Shown here: piece after piece, positions 34,418 through 42,841 of the stretch
Layout of the letters: each line of letters opens with the position of its first letter
Position numbering within the stretch: position 1 is the first letter of the stretch
Assembly: GCA_900757795.1 (NCBI GenBank)
Contig: CAAEPE010000044.1
Location: 23,771 to 87,770, forward strand
Direction of reading: 5' to 3'
DNA: 64,000 nucleotides
From: an uncultured Phascolarctobacterium sp.
GTDB lineage: Bacteria > Bacillota > Negativicutes > Acidaminococcales > Acidaminococcaceae
Notes under the pieces: model-generated
What the model was told of the DNA's origin: nothing
Seen by the model: the letters and a program-made list of their open reading frames with translations, nothing else
Database searches by the model: none
Program-made: the position numbers and the translations under genes

Positions 34418-34493
34418 TCCCCGATAGTTCAGCCGGTAGAACACCTGACTGTTAATCAGGGCGTCGTAGGTTCGAGTCCTACTCGGGGAGCCA
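34418..34493 (+). tRNA. tRNA-Asn (anticodon GTT)
   Basis: A complete cloverleaf of 76 bases with an encoded CCA end. The acceptor stem TCCCCGA (34418-34424) pairs with TCGGGGA (34483-34489), with discriminator G. The anticodon stem CCTGA/TCAGG encloses CTGTTAA, giving anticodon GTT at 34451-34453. The T-loop segment GGTTCGAGTCC is intact. It is a single tRNA gene with its own consensus promoter and terminator. Confidence 0.97.
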
Positions 34494-34502
34494 GTAAAAA
34501 TT

Positions 34503-34533
34503 GCGCTGTAGCTTAGGCTACAGCGTTTTTTTG
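34503..34533 (+). terminator. Terminator of tRNA-Asn
   Basis: CGCTGTAGC (34504-34512) pairs with GCTACAGCG (34517-34525) and runs into a long T tract, ten bases after the tRNA end. Confidence 0.9.
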
Positions 34534-34585
34534 TGATGCTATTGTACTGCTAAAATAAAACCTTGTCGCCAAAAAAATTAATCTA

Positions 34586-34594
34586 TGCTATAAT
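34586..34594 (+). promoter_or_regulatory. Extended -10 promoter of the enoyl-CoA hydratase gene
   Basis: TGCTATAAT at 34586-34594. The best -35 candidate, TTGTCG at 34563, is 20 bases from the -10, so the element probably works as an extended -10. Confidence 0.55.
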
Positions 34595-34630
34595 AAAAAT
34601 ATACATAAAATTGCGAAGGAGTTGTTTCCT

Positions 34631-35407
34631 ATGGAAGAAGCTGTATTGTATGCAGTAGAAAACGGTATTGCAACCATTACTATGAATAGACCCAAAAGCC
34701 TTAATTCTATGAATGACGGTTTGATTTTTGGTCTGCATGCTGCTTTGGATAAAGCCGAAGCTGATGCAGAGGTGCGCTGCATTGTATTGACTGGTGCGGG
34801 TAAGGCTTTTTGTGCAGGCGGCGATTTGAGCTATTTGAACGGTTTGGAAAGTATCGTTGCTAAAAAAGCCTTTATTGCAAAAGTAGGCGACGTGGCTAAA
34901 CGCATTACAGTAATTGCTAAGCCTGTAATTGCGTGGGTTAACGGCGTTACTGCCGGTGCCGGCGTAAATTTAATGCTGGCCTGCGATTTAGTATATGCTT
35001 CTCATAAAGCGCGCTTTGGCGAAAGCTTTGCCAAAGTTGGTTTGATTCCCGATTGCGGCGGTTTATATTTCCTGCCAAGAGCTATTGGCCTGCACAAGGC
35101 TAAAGAGCTGATGTTTACCGGCGATTTGATTGACGCTCCCACTGCTGAAAAGCTTGGTATGCTTAATGATGTTGTGGAAGAAGAATTTTTGCAGGATAAG
35201 GTTTATGAAATAGCTGCTCGTTTGGCTACCAGCGCACCGCTGGCTATTGGACTTACCAAAAAATATCTTAATGATACTGCTCTGTCTTTGGACGAAGTTT
35301 TGGCGCTGGAAGAAACTACGCAATCCTTGCTTATGGGTACAGAAGATTGCAAGGAAGGCATTGCTGCTTTCTATGAAAAAAGACCGCCTGTTTTTAAAGG
35401 TAAATAA
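34631..35407 (+). CDS. Enoyl-CoA hydratase/isomerase family protein
   Basis: A 258-aa crotonase-fold enzyme. The oxyanion-hole segments are visible: AGKAFCAGGDLSYL (about residues 57-70) and NGVTAGAGVNLMLACDLVYAS (about residues 101-121), with AKVGLIPDCGGLYFLPRAIG following. The glycine-rich second loop and the catalytic-acid region (LIPDCGG) fit hydratase or isomerase activity; the exact substrate is unclear. AAGGAG at 34616-34621 fits the ATG at 34631 rather than the TTG at 34622. It is monocistronic. Fatty-acyl-CoA or amino-acid fermentation roles are possible. Confidence 0.88.
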   Translation: MEEAVLYAVENGIATITMNRPKSLNSMNDGLIFGLHAALDKAEADAEVRCIVLTGAGKAFCAGGDLSYLNGLESIVAKKAFIAKVGDVAKRITVIAKPVIAWVNGVTAGAGVNLMLACDLVYASHKARFGESFAKVGLIPDCGGLYFLPRAIGLHKAKELMFTGDLIDAPTAEKLGMLNDVVEEEFLQDKVYEIAARLATSAPLAIGLTKKYLNDTALSLDEVLALEETTQSLLMGTEDCKEGIAAFYEKRPPVFKGK

Positions 35408-35422
35408 TTTAACGTAATGTTT

Positions 35423-35469
35423 ACGGAATCGTCACATTAAAACCTGCGGCGGTTCCGTTTTCTTTTTGA
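35423..35469 (+). terminator. Terminator of the enoyl-CoA hydratase gene
   Basis: ACGGAATCG (35423-35431) pairs with CGGTTCCGT (35450-35458) with one G-T pair, then a T-rich run. Confidence 0.7.
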
Positions 35470-35555
35470 CGAAAGAGTAGAGGATGTTGTATAATTGTAC
35501 TATTGAGTAAGTGATTTTTAATCTATGATTTTATTGTTATATTTTGGAGGGTATA

Positions 35556-36176
35556 ATGCTTGATTTAGCTTCAATGATTTATCGCATACCTGCGCTGCTA
35601 TTTGCGATTTCAATTCATGAATATGCTCACGCTCAATGTGCCGACAGTATGGGAGACCCTACGGCTAGATATATGGGACGCCTGACATTCAATCCTTTGG
35701 CACATTTAGATCCTATTGGTGCAATTTTGCTGGTAGTGGCAGGCTTTGGTTGGGCGAAAGGCGTACCTATTAACGTCAACAATTTTCGCAACCGCCGCGA
35801 GGGTATTTTGAAGGTTTCTTTCGCCGGTCCGGCAGCAAATTTATTTCTGTGCTTTGTAGCTGCTTTTTTAATGGCTTTTTTAAACCGCATGGGCATGATG
35901 AGCGAGGGAATTTACCGCTTTTTGTTTTGGCTTCAGTTGTATAATGTTTGGTTTGCGTTTTTCAATTTGATTCCCGTTCCGCCTTTGGATGGTTCACGTA
36001 TTGTCAGCGAGCTATTGCCTGCTAAGCAGTCTTGGCAGTTTAATGATATCGTAGACCGTTACGGATTTTATATTTTGATTGCTTTAGTATTTACCGGCAT
36101 TACCGGTATGATTATTAATCCTTTGGCTAATGGTTATTTGTTCATTATCCAGCGGATTTTGTCCATTGTTTTTTAA
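35556..36176 (+). CDS. Site-2 protease family (M50) membrane metalloprotease
   Basis: A 206-aa multi-pass membrane zinc protease. The zinc motif is HEYAH in AISIHEYAHAQCADSMGD (about residues 20-24), and the third ligand motif is NLIPVPPLDGSRI near residue 145. At least four hydrophobic segments are visible. There is no PDZ domain, which fits the small YwhC/YdgP-like M50 group. Physiological substrate unknown. GGAGG at 35546-35550 fits the ATG at 35556. The scpA start follows after eight bases, an arrangement common in Bacillota. Confidence 0.88.
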   Translation: MLDLASMIYRIPALLFAISIHEYAHAQCADSMGDPTARYMGRLTFNPLAHLDPIGAILLVVAGFGWAKGVPINVNNFRNRREGILKVSFAGPAANLFLCFVAAFLMAFLNRMGMMSEGIYRFLFWLQLYNVWFAFFNLIPVPPLDGSRIVSELLPAKQSWQFNDIVDRYGFYILIALVFTGITGMIINPLANGYLFIIQRILSIVF

Positions 36177-36184
36177 GAACTGCT

Positions 36185-36907
36185 ATGAGCGATGTATCTT
36201 TAAAGCTAAATGCCTTTGAGGGGCCGCTTGACCTTTTGATGCATTTAATAGAGAGCAATAAAATAGATATTTACGATATACCCATTGTGGAAATTACCGA
36301 GCAGTATATTGGTTACCTGCGAAATATGCAGGAGTTTGACATGGAATTGGCTAGTGAATTTTTGGTAATGGCGGCTACGCTTTTGCAGATAAAATCGCGT
36401 ATGCTGCTGCCCAAAGAAGCCAAAGAGGAAGAAGAGGACGAGAAAGATCCACGCCAGCAACTGGTAGAGATGCTTGTAGAATATCGGCGTATTAAGCGTG
36501 CTGCGCAAAAACTGCGTTATTTAAAGGAAGAAGCAGATCGTTATGTGCAGCGCGAGCCTATGTTTGCTAATCTTGTGGAACGATATGTACCAAATTATCC
36601 CGTGCGGGAGCTTATGAAGGCTTTGGGAGCGGTTTTGCGAGATTCCAAAAGACCATTGGCTTATATCGAACCACAGGCTTTTAGCGTGCAGGAAAAAATG
36701 CAAGATATTTTACAGCGACTGCAAAGCTTTCCTGATGGCTTTATACTTAATGAGCTATTTCAATCGGGAAAGGCTGGCGAAAAAGTAGCAGCCTTTTTAG
36801 GCGTGTTAGAACTTTTAAAAATGGGCATAATAACCATTAGCCAGCACACGGCTTTTGCGCCGATTTATATTTTTAGAAAACAGGGGGAAACAAGCCGTGT
36901 ATCATAA
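36185..36907 (+). CDS. scpA: Segregation and condensation protein A
   Basis: A 240-aa kleisin subunit of the SMC-ScpAB condensin complex. The N-terminus LNAFEGPLDLLMHLIESNKIDIYDIPIVEITEQY is the ScpA signature that contacts the SMC neck, and MAATLLQIKSRMLLPKE follows. The C-terminal winged-helix region (FILNELFQSGKAGEKVAAFLGVLELLKMG) would bind the SMC head. It is followed by scpB in an 11-base overlap. Confidence 0.95.
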   Translation: MSDVSLKLNAFEGPLDLLMHLIESNKIDIYDIPIVEITEQYIGYLRNMQEFDMELASEFLVMAATLLQIKSRMLLPKEAKEEEEDEKDPRQQLVEMLVEYRRIKRAAQKLRYLKEEADRYVQREPMFANLVERYVPNYPVRELMKALGAVLRDSKRPLAYIEPQAFSVQEKMQDILQRLQSFPDGFILNELFQSGKAGEKVAAFLGVLELLKMGIITISQHTAFAPIYIFRKQGETSRVS

Positions 36908-37475
36908 CAAAATGGTGGGAGCGCTGGAAGCGGTATTGTTTGCTGCCGGTGAACCTTTAAGTGTGGCAGAAATTTCTACCTGTTTGCAGCTGGAAAAGCC
37001 GCAGGTGTGGGAGCTTTTGACCAGCCTAGAAAATATTTACGAAAAGCAGGAGCACGGTTTGATGCTGCGGCAGGTGGATGAAGGCTATCAGCTGGTAACG
37101 AAGCCTGTTTTTTATAATTATGTAGGCAATTTAAGCCGAAAAAAAGAAGTTAAGCTTACCAATGCAGCTATGGAAACACTGGCTATCATTGCCTTTAAGC
37201 AACCTGTTACTCGCGCCGAAATGGAAGCAATTCGCGGGGTTAAGGTAGACGGCGTTGTGAATACTTTGCTGGATTTAGGCTTGATAGCAGAAGCAGGCCG
37301 TAAAAAAGTTTTAGGCAATCCTATTTTATATGCTACTACGCATAAATTTTTAACGGTATTTGGCATTGCTTCCTTAGCTGATTTGCCGCCGCTTGATTTT
37401 CAGCCAGAAGATGAAACAGAGGCTGTACAGCAGGTTTTGGCTTTGGAAAATACTACTGAAGAAAAACTTGAATGA
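36897..37475 (+). CDS. scpB: Segregation and condensation protein B
   Basis: A 192-aa ScpB, which dimerises and binds ScpA. Two winged-helix domains are expected; MVGALEAVLFAAGEPLSVAEI is the typical start and AAMETLAIIAFKQPVTRAEMEAIRGVKVDGVVNTLLDLGLI is the diagnostic core. The frame opens at 36855 but GTG at 36897, behind AGGGGG at 36882-36887, is the best start; ATG at 36912 is an alternative. It overlaps the end of scpA, as expected for partners. Confidence 0.92.
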   Translation: MYHNKMVGALEAVLFAAGEPLSVAEISTCLQLEKPQVWELLTSLENIYEKQEHGLMLRQVDEGYQLVTKPVFYNYVGNLSRKKEVKLTNAAMETLAIIAFKQPVTRAEMEAIRGVKVDGVVNTLLDLGLIAEAGRKKVLGNPILYATTHKFLTVFGIASLADLPPLDFQPEDETEAVQQVLALENTTEEKLE

Positions 37476-37504
37476 AAGCTAATGAAGATAGAGGAATGAA
37501 TTTG

Positions 37505-38230
37505 ATGGAAGAACGTTTACAAAAAATTCTTGCTGCCGCGGGTATTGCTTCCCGTCGCGAGGCAGAAAAAATTATTACTGCCGGACGCGTGCGCGTGAAC
37601 GGTAAAATAGTTACTGAGCTGGGGAGTAAATACGATCCTAGCAGCGTAAAAATTTCTGTTGATGGCAACCCCATAAAAGCTGAAACTAAAGTGTATTACA
37701 TGTTTTATAAGCCTCGCGGAGTAGTAACTACGATGAGCGATCCGCAAAATCGCCGCAGTATTGCCGATTTTGTACAGAATTTGGGAGAAAGGGTATTTCC
37801 CGTTGGGCGCTTAGATTATAATACGGAAGGACTTTTGCTGTTGACCAACGACGGAGCTTTGGCGCAGGCACTGATGCACCCAAGTCATGAGGTGAATAAA
37901 ACCTATTTAGTTAAAGTTCCGGGCATTGTGCCTCAGGAAAAGCTGGATATGCTGCGCATTGGCGTGAAATTAGAAGACGGCATGACGGCTCCGGCTGTGG
38001 TAAATTTGCGCAGCTATGAACACGAGCATAATTTTACTTTATTTGATATCACTATTCATGAAGGCCGTAACCGTCAGGTGCGCCGTATGTGCGATGCCAT
38101 TGGTTATCCCGTGCGTGATTTGAAGCGTGTAAAAATGGGGCCTATAACCTTGAGCAACATTGGGCGGGGCAAATTCCGCGAGCTTACTGACGGCGAGCTG
38201 GCTGCGTTAATGAAGGCGGCTAAACTATGA
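37505..38230 (+). CDS. rluB: RluB-type 23S rRNA pseudouridine synthase
   Basis: A 241-aa RsuA-family enzyme. Residues 1-60 form an S4 RNA-binding domain (MEERLQKILAAAGIASRREAEKII). The catalytic part has FPVGRLDYNTEGLLLLTNDG with the catalytic aspartate, and HEGRNRQVRRMCDAIGYPV. The open frame begins at 37472 and an ATG also lies at 37496, but GAGGA at 37491-37495 best fits the ATG at 37505, which yields the usual N-terminus. It follows scpB directly, the standard order in Bacillota, and overlaps the next gene by ATGA. Confidence 0.9.
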   Translation: MEERLQKILAAAGIASRREAEKIITAGRVRVNGKIVTELGSKYDPSSVKISVDGNPIKAETKVYYMFYKPRGVVTTMSDPQNRRSIADFVQNLGERVFPVGRLDYNTEGLLLLTNDGALAQALMHPSHEVNKTYLVKVPGIVPQEKLDMLRIGVKLEDGMTAPAVVNLRSYEHEHNFTLFDITIHEGRNRQVRRMCDAIGYPVRDLKRVKMGPITLSNIGRGKFRELTDGELAALMKAAKL

Positions 38231-39468
38231 AAAAAGTAGTAATTGTTGGCGGCGGTGCTGCCGGGCTATTAGCAGGAATTACCGCAGCTCAAAATGGTGC
38301 AGAAACTATTATTTTAGAAAAAATGCGCGAGCCAGGTAGAAAAATGCTCATCACCGGTAAGGGACGCTGCAATATTACTAATGCTTGCGAGCTGCCGGAA
38401 ATTATAAAAAATCTCCCAGGAAACGGAAGATTTTTAAATTCTGCTTTACATAGGTTCACTAATGATGATATAGTAGATATGTTAGAGTCTAATGGTCTGC
38501 AAACTAAGGTAGAACGCGGCGGCAGAATTTTTCCTGTCAGCGACAAGGCTAGAGACGTAGTCGATACTTTGGTAAAGATTTTTACTCAAGCAGGCGGGAA
38601 GCTGGTGACTGATACTAAGGTTTTGGAGATTCTCTCACAAAACGGTAAGGTAACCGGAGTGAAAACTGCTAACAAGGTATTTAAGACTGATGCTGTGATT
38701 TTAGCGGCAGGCGGTGCGTCCTATCCCGGTACCGGCAGTGACGGCGGCGGTGCTAAGCTGGCTGCTAAAGTAGGTCATAAAATTATTCCTTTAAAGCCGT
38801 CTCTTGTACCATTGGAAAGCGATCATCCTTATTTAGAAAGTTTGCAGGGATTATCTTTGCGCAATGTTGCGGCGACATTAGTGGCTGACGGCAAAAAAAT
38901 CGCCAGCGAATTTGGCGAAATGCTGTTTACGCATTTTGGCGTTTCAGGGCCAATTATTCTTTCTTTGAGTAATTTGGCTGCACAAGCGCTAGGTGGGGGC
39001 AAAGAAGTAGAGCTGCAGATAGATTTAAAGCCTGCTTTAAGCGAGGAAAAGCTGGACGCGCGTATTCAGCGTGATTTTAAAGAATACAGTCGTAAGCAGC
39101 TGGTCAACGGCTTAAAGGATTTACTGCCCCAAAGATTGATTTCTGTAGTCTGCGATATGGCGTATTTGGATGAGGAAAAGTTTATCAATCAAATTTCCCG
39201 CGAAGAACGTTTGCGTTTGTTGACGACTTTAAAATGCTTTGTTGTTCCAATTACGGCGACTCGCCCTTTGAGTGAGGCTATCGTTACTGCGGGCGGCGTA
39301 GATGTTAAAGAAATCAATCCTAAAACCATGGAGTCCAAGCTTATTTCCGGATTGTATTTTGCCGGTGAGGTGATGGATGTTGATGGCTTTACAGGCGGAT
39401 ATAATTTACAGGCTGCTTTTTCCAGTGGTTATGCCGCAGGATCGGCTGCCAGCATGGATGAAGCATAA
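38227..39468 (+). CDS. HI0933/BaiN-family FAD-dependent oxidoreductase
   Basis: A 413-aa flavoprotein. The FAD motif is VVIVGGGAAGLLAGITAAQNG at the N-terminus, followed by KMLITGKGRCNITNA, a hallmark of the HI0933-like family. The C-terminal LYFAGEVMDVDGFTGGYNLQAAFSSGYAAG is also diagnostic. The family includes BaiN, named for bile-acid work, but most members are uncharacterised and common in gut anaerobes. It overlaps the rluB stop by ATGA. Confidence 0.9.
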   Translation: MKKVVIVGGGAAGLLAGITAAQNGAETIILEKMREPGRKMLITGKGRCNITNACELPEIIKNLPGNGRFLNSALHRFTNDDIVDMLESNGLQTKVERGGRIFPVSDKARDVVDTLVKIFTQAGGKLVTDTKVLEILSQNGKVTGVKTANKVFKTDAVILAAGGASYPGTGSDGGGAKLAAKVGHKIIPLKPSLVPLESDHPYLESLQGLSLRNVAATLVADGKKIASEFGEMLFTHFGVSGPIILSLSNLAAQALGGGKEVELQIDLKPALSEEKLDARIQRDFKEYSRKQLVNGLKDLLPQRLISVVCDMAYLDEEKFINQISREERLRLLTTLKCFVVPITATRPLSEAIVTAGGVDVKEINPKTMESKLISGLYFAGEVMDVDGFTGGYNLQAAFSSGYAAGSAASMDEA

Positions 39469-39497
39469 ATATTGTAATAAAGTGTGGTTAGATGTTT

Positions 39498-40166
39498 ATG
39501 AAAAGAATTGTTGTTGCCATTGATGGACCGGCTGGCGCAGGTAAAAGTACCATAGCTAAGCTGGTAGCAGAAAAACTTGGTTATGCCTATATTGATACGG
39601 GTGCTATGTACAGAAGCGTTGCTTGGAAGTTTTTAGAGACTGGTAAAGCTTTTGACGAAGCCTATATTAGTGAACTGGCTAAAACTATGGTGATAGAGTT
39701 CAAACCAGAAGCAAATATTAATCGTGTATTTGTTGACGGTGTGGAAGTAACAGGCGCTATCCGTAGTGCTGAAGTAACGGCTAATGTTTCGCGTGTAGCC
39801 GCTATTGGTGATGTGCGCGAGGCCATGGTTGAGCAGCAGCGCCGTATGGGAGAAACAGGCGGTGTACTTATGGACGGACGCGATATTGGTACAGTAGTTT
39901 TTCCTAACGCACAACTGAAAATTTTTCTTACCGCGTCTGTGGAAGAACGTGCTATGCGCCGTTATAAGGAGCTTGTAGCTAAGGGAGAGCAAGTAGATTT
40001 GGCGCAGCTTCAAAATGATATTGCCAGCCGCGATAAGCAAGACAGCGAAAGAGCCATCAGTCCTCTGCGTCAGGCAGAAGATGCACTGTTGTTGGATACC
40101 TCCGATATGAATATTCAGCAAGTAACAGAAAAAATTTTGACCCTGGTTGAGGAGCGGGCGAAATGA
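39498..40166 (+). CDS. cmk: Cytidylate kinase
   Basis: Phosphorylates CMP and dCMP. The P-loop is AIDGPAGAGKSTIAK (about residues 6-20), followed by YIDTGAMYRSVAW; the middle contains MDGRDIGTVVFPNA and SRDKQDSERAISPLRQAEDALLLDTSDM. Length of 222 aa is typical. An ATG at 39492 is also in frame; neither start has a strong ribosome site, and 39498 gives the usual MKRIVVAIDG. It overlaps plsC by ATGA, and the cmk-plsC-ispH order is widespread in Clostridia and Negativicutes. Confidence 0.94.
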   Translation: MKRIVVAIDGPAGAGKSTIAKLVAEKLGYAYIDTGAMYRSVAWKFLETGKAFDEAYISELAKTMVIEFKPEANINRVFVDGVEVTGAIRSAEVTANVSRVAAIGDVREAMVEQQRRMGETGGVLMDGRDIGTVVFPNAQLKIFLTASVEERAMRRYKELVAKGEQVDLAQLQNDIASRDKQDSERAISPLRQAEDALLLDTSDMNIQQVTEKILTLVEERAK

Positions 40167-40759
40167 TTTATAGTATCGCTAAGATAATTTTGAAAGTGTT
40201 GTTTGCCATTGGCTTGAGGATGCGCGTAGAGGGAGCAGAAAATATTCCGGCTGAAGGACCGTTGGTCATAGCCAGTAATCATTTAAGCTTGCTTGATCCT
40301 CCGGTAATCGGTGTAGCATCAACACGCAAGGTGCATTTTATGGCCAAGCAGGAGCTGTTTGTGCCAATTTTAGGAGATTTGTATAAAATTTTAGGCGCCT
40401 TTCCCGTTCGTCGTGGCGGTGCAGACCGCGCAGCCATTAAACATGGTATAGATATTTTAAAAAGCAGTCAGGTTCTGGCTATTTTTCCTGAGGGTACACG
40501 AAGTAAAACAGGTAAGCTGGGGAAAGCGGAGCCAGGTGCTTTGATGATGGCTTCTAAAGCCTTAGCGACTATTGTGCCTTGCTGTGTTGTGGGTACAGAT
40601 TTTCGCCGCCAAGGAAAAATTTGGCCTAAGGTAACAGTTCGCTTTGGCAAGCCAATTTATTTTCCTGCTGATGCAGTAGTAAATAAAGAATTTTTACATG
40701 ATATGACAGAAGACCTCATGCAGCATATTGCTAAATTGCAGGCTGGGGAGAAAATATAA
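40163..40759 (+). CDS. plsC: 1-acyl-sn-glycerol-3-phosphate acyltransferase
   Basis: A 198-aa membrane-associated acyltransferase making phosphatidic acid. The catalytic HX4D motif is SNHLSLLDPP (about residue 38) and the substrate motif is FPEGTRSKTGKLG (about residue 110). A hydrophobic N-terminal segment anchors it. It overlaps cmk by ATGA and abuts ispH, so the three genes are probably co-translated. Confidence 0.93.
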   Translation: MIYSIAKIILKVLFAIGLRMRVEGAENIPAEGPLVIASNHLSLLDPPVIGVASTRKVHFMAKQELFVPILGDLYKILGAFPVRRGGADRAAIKHGIDILKSSQVLAIFPEGTRSKTGKLGKAEPGALMMASKALATIVPCCVVGTDFRRQGKIWPKVTVRFGKPIYFPADAVVNKEFLHDMTEDLMQHIAKLQAGEKI

Positions 40760-42829
40760 ATGGAAATTAAAGTTGCTAAATACTGCGGCTTTTGTTATGG
40801 TGTAAAGCGTGCTGTGGAGCTGGCGCAAAAAGCTGCCGACGAGCATGTCAAGGGAGGGACCTTGGGACATCTGATTCACAATCCGCAGCTTATTGATGAA
40901 TTGGCGCATAATGGCATTGCTTGTAAAAACAGCTTAGACGAGTTCCTGCCGGGAGAAACGGTGATTTTTCGTTCCCATGGCGTGGGACCGGAGATTTATG
41001 CCGAAGCTAAGCAAAAAGGTTTAGACATTTTGGACGCAACCTGTCCTAACGTGCGCTTAGCGCATAAAAAAGCTGCTCAGGCAGCGGCAGATGGATTCTT
41101 GCCAATTATTGTTGGAGAAAAAAATCATCCAGAAGTAAAAAGTATTTTAAAATGGGCAGGAAAATCGGCTATCTGTATCGAATATATAAAAGATATCTCT
41201 TGTGTACCGCAGCGGGAGCGCTATGGAGTAATTATCCAAACCACTTTTGAGCTGCAAAAATTCGAAGATATATTGCGTGAATTGAAAAAGCAACGTCCGG
41301 GAGAATATCGCGTAGAGCGTACTATCTGCCTGGCTACTGCGCAAAGACAAAAAGCAGCCGTAGAGCTTGCTCAAGAGTCTGATGCAGTAATCGTTATTGG
41401 TGGCCGTAACAGCGCTAATACGCGACATTTGTGTGAAGTGGTGCAAGCAATTTGCAGCAAAGTGTATCATATCGAAACTGCAAGCGAGCTGAATGCGGCT
41501 ATGCTTAGAGGTTGTAATAAAATTGGAATCACGGCTGGAGCATCGACTCCTGACCGTTTAATTAAGGAGGCTATTATAGCAATGGAAAACATGGATTTTG
41601 AAAGCATGCTCAATGAAAGTATGGAGGTAGAGGTATATCCGGGCAAAATTGTCAACGGTACCGTTATTCAATTGGATAAAGACGGCGTTTATGTATCTTT
41701 TGGATATAGACATGATGGCTTAATTACTTATGCTGAATGGAACCCGGCTGTTGCTCCCGAAGAACTGATGGAAACCATCAAAATCGGTGATGAAGTTGAA
41801 GCTAAAGTTATTCCTGGCAGCACTAAGAGCGATTTCGTTCGCCTGTCCAAGGTTAAAGCTGAACGCGATGCAGCTTGGAAAAATGTTGCTGAACTGGCTG
41901 AAGGTGAAAAACGCACTGCTACCGTTAAAGTTCTGCGCATTATCAAAAACAAAGCTAAAAATATCGTTGGCTTGGCTGTAGCTGTTGAAGGCGTTGAAGG
42001 CTTTATGCCTGCAAGCCATGTAGAACTGCGCCGTGTAGAAGATTTCGCTCCGTACATTGGCCAAGAACTGCAAGCTGAAATTATCGAAGTTGATTTGGAA
42101 AAGAAACGCATTGTTGTTTCTCGCCGCGACCTGCTGAAAGCTGAAAGAGAAGCTAAAGCTAAAGCTTGGAAAGAGCAGAAAGAAGCTCAGGCAATCGCTC
42201 GTAAAGAAGCACGCGCTGCTGCCGAAGAAGCTGCTTACGCTTCCGTTGAAGAAGGTCAAGTAGTACCTGGCAAAGTTGTTAAAGTTGCTGAATTTGGTTT
42301 GTTTGTAGAAGTTGGCGCTGGTTTGGTTGGTTTGGTTCACAATACCGAACTTTCCTGGGATCGTAGCGTAAAAGCTGCTGATGTTGCTAACGAAGGCGAC
42401 GAAGTAACCGTACTGGTTAAGAGAATTGACCGTGAAAACAAACGTGTTGCTCTGTCCATTAAAGCTACCCAAGAAGATCCTTGGATGGTAGAAGCTGGCA
42501 AATTCCACATTGGCGACATTTTGGAAGTTGAAGTTACACGTTTCCTGCCCTTCGGCGCTATTGTTAAATTGAGTGAAAAGGTTGAAGGCTTGGTTCACAT
42601 TTCTGAAATTGCTCAAGAACGCATTGCTAAACCGGACGACGCTTTGGAACTGGGTCAAGTTGTTAAAGCAGAAGTTATTAAAATGGATTTGGACAGCAAG
42701 AAAATTGGCCTGAGCATTTCCAAGGTTAAACGTGATGCTGAAAAGAATGAATATCGTTCCTATATCGGCAAAAAGAACTCTTCCTTGACTCAAGACTTGT
42801 CTGAGCAACTGGAAAACCTGGAAAAATAA
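40760..42829 (+). CDS. ispH: IspH - ribosomal protein S1 fusion (HMBPP reductase with four S1 domains)
   Basis: A 689-aa fusion. Residues about 1-280 are IspH, the [4Fe-4S] enzyme producing IPP and DMAPP, with cluster cysteines in KYCGFCYGVKRA (about 13), DATCPNV (about 96) and RTICLATAQRQ (about 196). Residues about 295-689 hold four S1 RNA-binding repeats beginning near GKIVNGTVI, GEKRTATVK, GQVVPGKVV and GDILEVEVT. Such fusions are known in Clostridia and Negativicutes. AAGGAGG at 41564-41570 lies 11 bases before an in-frame ATG at 41582, just ahead of the first S1 repeat, so a separate 415-aa S1 protein could also be made. Codon choice in the S1 part looks more uniform than in the IspH part. 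Confidence 0.94.
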   Translation: MEIKVAKYCGFCYGVKRAVELAQKAADEHVKGGTLGHLIHNPQLIDELAHNGIACKNSLDEFLPGETVIFRSHGVGPEIYAEAKQKGLDILDATCPNVRLAHKKAAQAAADGFLPIIVGEKNHPEVKSILKWAGKSAICIEYIKDISCVPQRERYGVIIQTTFELQKFEDILRELKKQRPGEYRVERTICLATAQRQKAAVELAQESDAVIVIGGRNSANTRHLCEVVQAICSKVYHIETASELNAAMLRGCNKIGITAGASTPDRLIKEAIIAMENMDFESMLNESMEVEVYPGKIVNGTVIQLDKDGVYVSFGYRHDGLITYAEWNPAVAPEELMETIKIGDEVEAKVIPGSTKSDFVRLSKVKAERDAAWKNVAELAEGEKRTATVKVLRIIKNKAKNIVGLAVAVEGVEGFMPASHVELRRVEDFAPYIGQELQAEIIEVDLEKKRIVVSRRDLLKAEREAKAKAWKEQKEAQAIARKEARAAAEEAAYASVEEGQVVPGKVVKVAEFGLFVEVGAGLVGLVHNTELSWDRSVKAADVANEGDEVTVLVKRIDRENKRVALSIKATQEDPWMVEAGKFHIGDILEVEVTRFLPFGAIVKLSEKVEGLVHISEIAQERIAKPDDALELGQVVKAEVIKMDLDSKKIGLSISKVKRDAEKNEYRSYIGKKNSSLTQDLSEQLENLEK
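41564..41584 (+). promoter_or_regulatory. Internal ribosome binding site and ATG within ispH-S1
   Basis: AAGGAGG at 41564-41570 is a full Shine-Dalgarno match and is followed, after an 11-base gap, by ATG at 41582 in frame with ispH. Translation from here would give MENMDFESML and the four S1 repeats. The segment also encodes the conserved IspH C-terminal helix, so the match could be a coincidence of coding. Confidence 0.5.
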
Positions 42830-42841
42830 TAGGAGCAAAAA

